Source: Typhlomys cinereus
Lineage: Eukaryota; Chordata; Mammalia; Rodentia; Platacanthomyidae
DNA length: 64,000 nucleotides
Direction of reading: 5' to 3'
Assembly: GCA_023101885.1 (NCBI GenBank)
Contig: JALPQD010000233.1
Location: 2,269,501-2,333,500 of the forward strand
Below the pieces are notes generated by a model. The model made no database searches. It had not been told where the DNA came from and saw only the letters and a program-made list of their open reading frames with translations. A program made the translations under genes and the position numbers. Shown here one piece after another: positions 58,181-64,000 of the stretch. Numbering within the stretch: position 1 is the first letter of the stretch; every line of letters starts with the position of its first letter.

Positions 58181-59774
58181 CACCTTCTAACTGATATCTT
58201 TTACCTCCAGTGATTTGTCACTCAAACAACCACACGACTCCATGAAATAGTTTGTCAAATTCATTGTAAATACTATAGACATTCATCTTGCATCGAATAC
58301 TGAACAGTTTATAAAAATAGCAGATATATAAAAAAATTGAAATACAGACATCTGCCTTAGTTCTGGGCTTGGCTTTAGGGTAGCTCCTTTGATAGAGATG
58401 TGGTGGCAAAAAAGCTGTATTTAACAGATCAAATAAATAAATAATTGCATAAGTAATTGCTTATATATGATATATGATATGGTACAAGTGATAAAAGAGG
58501 GGTAACTTATATGGTTGACAACTCACTAAGGGAGCCAGCTGAGCAGTATAAGGATAGGACATAGTAAAAACTTCAAGGATGACTCTCTCAGAAATAGAAG
58601 GACCAGGAAATGAAGAAGGATGAGTGTCCTGATAAAAGTGTGTACTGATGGAAACTAGCAAAATATCTCTGGAGACAATGAATTTTACCAAAACACAGTA
58701 TGATATGAGGGGGAAAATGTAGCTGGAGTAAAATTATGTATACATGTGAAGGATGCTTATGTTTATTCTAGAAGCAATGAGAATCCATAGAAAAGTTTTA
58801 AGAATAGGGATGTCACAGAGTAATGCTGAGTTGCTTGCACCAGAGGACATAGAGAAGGGTGAAGATGATGATTGGCCATTGACAAGGTGCACCCTCTAGG
58901 CAAAAAAAAAAGAAAGAAAAAGAAAAGAAATACTTGCATTTGAGGGAGCAACCTCTTCTTCACATTAGGACTTCATCATAATGGCCTCATTTAAAACTGT
59001 TTTCCTCACAAACCCCAGGTACACATAACACCATTGTAGTAGTTAGGATTTTGATCTGTTAAATTGGGTTTATAGCAATAAAAGTGTTTACATTATGTAT
59101 GTAATATATGCCCTGAATATAATATAAATATCTCCTCTTCCAAACCTGATCTATATGTTGATAAGCCTGTTATCTCAGTCAATTCTTGCAAACATGTGAC
59201 AATGAATGAGAAAGTTATAAAAAAAATCCAGAATAAAAGATCTCACAATGAAGCAGGGAGTAGATAAAATATAATTTGACAATGAATACACAATGGGCCT
59301 GAAGTGTCCCTGGTTGCTCTCACCATATTGAATTGCATAGCTTCAACAAAGTTTTGATTCTGATCAGACCCACCTGAACACTTTGCACTGTGCATACACT
59401 CACACCACACAATTCCAACAAAGCTAGTCAGACATCTGGACTGACATGTGAGACTATCATACAAGAATTTTGAGATTTTACTGTACATACTGTACTGTAC
59501 TGTACAAAGTTTTCTGCTCTTATATTTTGGAAAGATAATGGTTTAATTATGAAAAAATATATTTTCTTACAATAATATCTCTACATACAAGTGCATTAAA
59601 TTTGTATATCTTTGTATTTTATTAAGTTAGAATATTTGATTCTAAAAATGGTATTTTGAGTTGCTAGATTTACTACCATGGAAAAGATCTATCCTCTTAA
59701 AACTCAAATTTTCTTTCTTCTTTAATAAATGGTAAAATTATATCAAGGAATTGCTTTAAAACAAATTTCTTCAT
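58181..59774. other. Unique AT-rich sequence
   Basis: An A-rich run lies near 58902-58930 and TACTGTACTGTAC echoes at 59483-59505. No gene or repeat body recognised. Confidence 0.4.
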
Positions 59775-59801
59775 GATTTATTTCTGTATGTGTACAGGTG
59801 C

Positions 59802-59841
<40 letters not shown>

Positions 59842-60078
59842 AATGAGGGCACTATGTGTACCTGTACAGCCCCAAAGATGACTTGGGAAATCATCCTGGA
59901 TTGCTCTGCCTTCTTATTGTTTTGCTCTAGTATTTCCCAGGCTCAGACTTCTAGGACAGGAAGTTCAGATCGCCTCCAGCTCTACCAAACATTTTATGCA
60001 GAATCCAGGATAGGAGCTCAGGTCCTTCTGCTTGCAAGGCAAAGGCTTACTTTACCCCCTCATCCATGTGTCCAGCCT
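59775..60078 (-). repeat. Older B2-like SINE with (GT)18
   Basis: GTGTGT at 59804-59839, GAGGGCACTATGTGTACC, body with GTATTTCCCAGGCTCAGAC, and decayed head CCATGTGTCCAGCC. Confidence 0.82.
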
Positions 60079-60373
60079 CTAAAGGTTTGATTTGTATACC
60101 TGTTTCATGTATATATATAAATCGAGTTGAATAATAATCCTTCCTCACAAATGGAAAATGTTTAAGAAGATGAAGTCTACTTTTTCTCTCAGAGAAAGTA
60201 TATTTTCCTCCTCTCTGTTCTGTAGTTTGGAATTTTTATTAAAGGAGATATGAAAAGCTTCATTCTTTTACGTACAATTCTAGCTAATCTTATTATTATT
60301 AAAGCATAAATATAATGTTTGCATAGATATGTTTATTAAGGTATTTTCCCAAACATTAGAGACAAAATTAAAT
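60079..60373. other. AT-rich unique spacer
   Basis: No feature recognised. Confidence 0.4.
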
Positions 60374-60490
60374 AGGCCTTGAGAGATGGCTCAGGGATTA
60401 TGACTCTGTGTTGCAAGCAGAAAAGCCTGAGTTCAGATCCCATGTCCCACATAAAAAGGCCAGGCAGAAAAGACAGTGGCCTACATTTCT

Positions 60491-61637
60491 TTTTTTTTTT
60501 TTTTATTTCAGCTCATACAAACTTATTAGGTACACCAGTTCCCTCCCTCCCTCCTCCTCCCCCCGTACCCCCTGCTCCCCCTCCCCACCCCTCTCCCTCC
60601 CCATCCCCCAGTGCCTCCCACCCCAATTCCCAGAGAGTCCTTTCTTGTGCATGACTGATTTTCCTCTGGGCCCTCCTCTCCGATGACGTACAAGGACCCA
60701 GTGGCCTTTGCCGAACCCTTTCCTGTGTTCCCCTTAGGTATAGGAACACTGCTGTGGCTGCCAATTCTTTGCCTCCAAAGATCTTGGTGCCTTTAGCAGA
60801 TGCTAGACTTTGTGAGGTCAACAGTGTGTTGGACAATGCGCAGGGCATGCAAAGTCCAATTATGATTGCTTCAGCCCTAACTAGTATAGAGTATCTTACA
60901 TATCATTGCTCCTCCCATCCTTATGCTCTTACACTCTTCCCGCCCCCTCTTCCGCAAATTTCCCTGAGCTTCAAGATGGGGAGAGACTAAGCTGGCCTAG
61001 TTCTAGGTGGTTGATATAGAGTCTCTGAAGTTCTGGATTGTGGTTTGTTGATTTTCTTTTGCAGTTTTGCTGCTCCTGCAATGCCCTTCACTCCATCCTG
61101 GTGGGCATTGTATGTTACCCCCTGGCCAGAGACAAAAAGTTGTTAGAGTCTTGTGATAAAAGCACATTCAAAGGTAGATGTAATAAAAGTGGGAAACCAC
61201 AGTGAGGGAGGGGTCTATCACCCATTTGCAAAATTGTTACTTTTTATCTGCCAGACTATATGCCCTCCTCTTCTGGTGAGATCACTCCCCCTCAGTAGTA
61301 AATGATCAGGAACAAAAGTCTGTGAACTTAATCAGATGTCTCATTACTTATTTGGGTCCTTGGTGGAGGCCTATTTTCCCTGCTGTAACATGGTCCCTTC
61401 TCTCCTTCTTTCTGGTGTGGCCCTCCTACCCCATCCCTCCTGTTCATAATCCTTGGAATTCCTGTCTCTAGGTGGGCTGGGTGGGTTTGGTACTAGGATC
61501 CACCTATTAGGGAGTACATACGGCGCTTAATTTTCTGGGTCTGGGATACTTCACTTAATACAATTGTTTCTAATGACATCCATTTCCCAGCAAATTCCAG
61601 TAATTCATCATTTTTGATGGCTGAGTAGTACTCCATT
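60491..61637 (-). mobile_element. Short 5'-truncated L1 inserted in a SINE
   Basis: T-run, 3'UTR with C-rich tract (60538-60630) and the last ORF2 codons (up to GAGTAGTACTCCATTA, the antisense of the conserved EYY motif codons). Target-site duplication ACAGTGGCCTACATTTCT (60473-60490) and ACAGTGGCCTAGATTTCT (61638-61655), 17 of 18 identical. Confidence 0.96.
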
Positions 61638-61764
61638 ACAGTGGCCTAGATTTCTACTCCTGAAGGGTACAGCCTGGGAAATTCCAGAGTGAAGCAAAAA
61701 GGAAGTAGAATCAATCCAGGATGATCTTGAAATCACCCTTGGACCTCCACAGGGACATACAGTG

Positions 61765-61839
61765 CTCTCTCTCTCGCTCTCTCTCTCGTTCTCTCTCTCT
61801 CTCTCTTTCACACACACACTCTCTTTCTCTCTCTCTCTC
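61765..61839. repeat. (CT)n/(CA)n expanded SINE tail
   Basis: CTCT runs interrupted by CG, TTCA and CACACACA, occupying the tail position of the split SINE. Confidence 0.93.
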
Positions 61840-62062
61840 ACAATGAATAAAGTTTAAAAGTGAAATAGAATGTCATATTAATCTACCTTGGTTTTCATAA
61901 ACTCACCAGTGTTATAAGGAATTGACATACAAACACGTATCAGCACACTAGCAAAATGCACAAACTGAATCCTCACTTTCAGCATTGGTAAATAATACAT
62001 TTCATGCACACAACTTAGGCAATTATTCTCATTGCTAATGTTTCCCATAAAAATATATATTT

Positions 62063-62420
62063 GATCTGGAGACACAGCTCAGTGAATAAGATGCTTATTC
62101 CCCAAGCATTAGGTCCAGACTTCAGGTTCCCAGAACCCAGGTAAAAGCCTGGCAGATATGGAAATCACCTATACTCACACTTACAAACTGGCTGGTTGGC
62201 CTAGCCAAAATTGGTGAGTTCTGTATTCAGTTAAGAGAACCTGTCTTAACAATAAAATTGAAGCGCTATTAAAGAAGACTCCTGATGTCAGCTTCTGGCT
62301 TCCACAAAAACAGCAGAAAAGTGTTCATGCACCACCCCACAAAAATATCCACATACATGAAAACATGCACACAATACACACATGCACCTTCCACCGTACA
62401 CATGCCAAATGCAGAAATAA
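62063..62420 (+). repeat. Long tRNA-type SINE with CA-rich tail
   Basis: CTGGAGACACAGCTCAGTGAATAAGATGC head, CTTCAGGTTCCCAGAACCCAGG, ACTGGCTGGTTGGCCTAGCC, AATTGGTGAGTTCTG, AGAGAACCTGTCTTAAC, TCTGGCTTCCACA and an ACATGCACACAATACACACATGC tail. It is the best preserved copy of the type also seen at 13078, 17605, 18405, 37930 and 8962. Confidence 0.85.
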
Positions 62421-62616
62421 AAATACATTATAAAATCCATCATGGTAGAGAAAAATGTAAGTATTCAACCCCTCAATAAGCTTCAACTGAATATACCAAT
62501 TTGGCCCATTAAAAAGATCATCCTGATTTCCTTATGATGTGGGATAGAAAATAGTAGGAGCAAACAACGCAACACTTGTGAAAATTTACTTATCAAGAGA
62601 AAGCTTTCACATATTG

Positions 62617-62788
62617 GCTAAATATTAAGATTCTCATCATGAAGTATGAGTAATATAAAAGATGCAAACAACTGGTAGATGATAAATCTCTGAGCTTCCA
62701 ACATTAAAATTCAGAGGTCAGAATAAAAAAATGCATATCCTCATGCTGTCCAAAGTAAGTCAATCCAAATATAATGAATTATTTCATT
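62617..62788 (+). repeat. Local duplicate B1 (partner at 63822)
   Basis: A 172-bp unit starting GCTAAATATTAAGATTC and ending AATGAATTATTTCATT. Its partner at 63822-63992 differs by about six substitutions and one deleted base. Confidence 0.95.
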
Positions 62789-63821
62789 ATAATTAGAAAA
62801 AGCGTGGAAAAGTTCTGAAATGAAAAATGGATGGCTTCCTCTGGATCTTCAGTCTATGCTTTTAAAACCAATAACAATACTAACAAATTTCATTTTATCA
62901 AACACATAAAATATTACTCATATTAACTCTCTCAAATACTGAAGATTCATTAATACTGAAGTGTCATTATTGGCCACCTTTCTCCAGAAGAAAGCTTTAG
63001 CTGATTCATTAGCACAACAACTATGCACTGAAAAGTGACCCATGCTCTTTGAGAAGCTCTGAGCTTGTGCATTGGGACATGAGTCCTAGTTCTAGGAAGC
63101 ACTTTTCTTGACATGTCCAATGCATTATATGTTTTTCTCTTAATGACCATAACATAACTATTGGCCAACTTCCTTATTTACTCAAAAATAGGCTACTAAG
63201 CAACACCACATCTCATATTTCTTCATGTTGCTGTACCCAGCTGCTAATCAATAGAATTGTGGGTCCTTAATGTAGACAAATACCATACCAAACATTATAC
63301 ATCACTTTTATTCTGATGTTAAAACTCATCATTTCCACAATTTTAATTCATACAGATTCAAAGAGGTAAAGTTTTCTCTAACATTAAATGTTAATTACAC
63401 TTTTTCCCTGAGAATAAATGGTCTTGTGAGGGTAACCTCTTCAATTCTTTAATTTTATGATTTAACAGAAATTGAAAGTAGACTAGTGGTTTCCAGGGGA
63501 TGGGGAAAATACAGCAAAGACAGGGTAAGAAAAGACTAGTTACACATGCTAAATTTTACACAAGAATACAACTTCTGATGCTTTATTAAACAACAAATGA
63601 CAACTGATAATAAGAAGGTACTTCAAATTTTAGAAATGTAGAAAATGTCTTTTCACAAAGTGTGCTATAAACATGCACTTAAAAATCACATAGTCATACA
63701 TGAATATGAACAATCTTATTTTTATGTAAACATTAGAAGTTAATTTAAATTTGAAGTTTTGCTTTATTCATTTCTTGAAAACTAGAACCCTAAACTTAGC
63801 CTCATACTTCAAAGTTTTTTT
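62789..63821. other. Unique AT-rich sequence between the duplicate copies
   Basis: No recognised gene or transposon. Confidence 0.4.
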
Positions 63822-63992
63822 GCTAAATATTAAGATTCCATCATAAAGTATGAGTAATGTAAAAGATGCAAACAACTGGTAGATGATAATTCTCTGAGCT
63901 TCCAACATTAAAATTCAGAGTTCAGAATAAAAAAATGCAAATCCTCATGCTGTCCAAAGTAAATCAATCCAAATATAATGAATTATTTCATT
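63822..63992 (+). repeat. Local duplicate B2 (partner at 62617)
   Basis: Same strand as the partner, about 96% identical. Ends eight bases before the window edge, where the two flanks diverge (TTTTTTCAG here, ATAATTAG there). Confidence 0.95.
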
Positions 63993-64000
63993 TTTTTCAG

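Larger units (their letters stand above)
60374..61860 (+). repeat. Older B2-like SINE split by an L1
   Basis: The 5' half (60374-60490) carries GAGAGATGGCTCAGGGATTATG and GCCTGAGTTCAGATCCC. The 3' half (61638-61860) carries GCCTGGGAAATTCCAGAG, TGAAATCACCCTTGGACC, ACATACAGTGCTCTCTC, and a CT-expanded tail ending AATGAATAAAG. The L1 at 60491-61637 separates them. Together they make one element. Confidence 0.9.

Noticed and set aside
1..64000. CRISPR arrays, operons, bacterial promoters or phage genes
   Set aside because: No regularly spaced repeats with unique spacers and no dense co-directional genes. Repeat content is clearly mammalian.
1..64000. Functional tRNA, U6, 7SK or 5S genes
   Set aside because: tRNA-like A/B boxes occur only in SINE heads that lack cloverleaf 3' halves and terminate in SINE bodies. 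No snRNA motifs seen.

Overview
The window looks like nuclear DNA of a muroid-type (Myodonta) rodent, from an intergenic or deep-intronic stretch. The evidence is the repeat content: many tRNA-derived B2-like SINEs, old B1 (7SL-derived) and B4/ID-like SINEs, LINE-1 elements with typical ORF1 and ORF2 proteins, rodent-style LTR pieces and long (GT)n, (GAAA)n and (TTTA)n microsatellites. B2 and B4 elements mark the mouse-like rodents. The young B2-like family here is about 290 bp and has its own 3' body and a CAATTGAATAAATAATAATAAA-type tail, unlike the mouse or rat B2 I know, so I infer a non-murine lineage. I cannot name the species. No intact cellular protein-coding gene, tRNA, rRNA, snRNA or CRISPR array is visible.

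Layout. 1-9600: mostly AT-rich unique DNA with CA-rich simple repeats, then old SINE pieces around a 235-bp polypurine tract. 9600-15300: young SINEs, a processed nucleophosmin (NPM1) pseudogene on the minus strand (about 10655-11672), an older dispersed repeat, and an internal L1 fragment lacking both ends. 15400-17600: largely repeat-free, non-coding-conserved-looking DNA split by a (GT)22 tract. 17600-29350: a dense L1 zone. It holds a 5'-truncated L1 (18901-21611) with two SINEs in or beside it, then a near full-length but dead L1 (22121-29335) broken by an opposite-strand L1 3'UTR.

29350-36400: old L1, B1 and B4 remnants and small local duplications. 36375-36980 is a 606-bp polypurine tract growing out of a SINE tail. 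37600-44700: a possible membrane-protein-like pseudo-exon, an unidentified degraded coding-like block (38418-39014), SINEs, and a second unique block (41000-42450) with a perfect 10-bp inverted repeat. 44750-48550: another truncated L1 holding two SINEs in opposite orientations, flanked by more SINEs. 48550-58200: older L1, LTR-like and unassigned repeats. 58200-64000: SINEs, including one split by an L1 insertion with a clear target-site duplication, and a 172-bp unit present twice near the right edge.

The elements record a history of nested retrotransposition rather than genes acting together. Target-site duplications, read directly from the sequence, give the order of insertion at several sites. 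I found no new enzymatic or defence system. The observations most worth checking are the two local duplications, the L1 fragment sharing a breakpoint with another copy 7 kb away, the SINE with a duplicated 5' head, the SINE-seeded polypurine tracts, and the two unique blocks as candidate regulatory elements.
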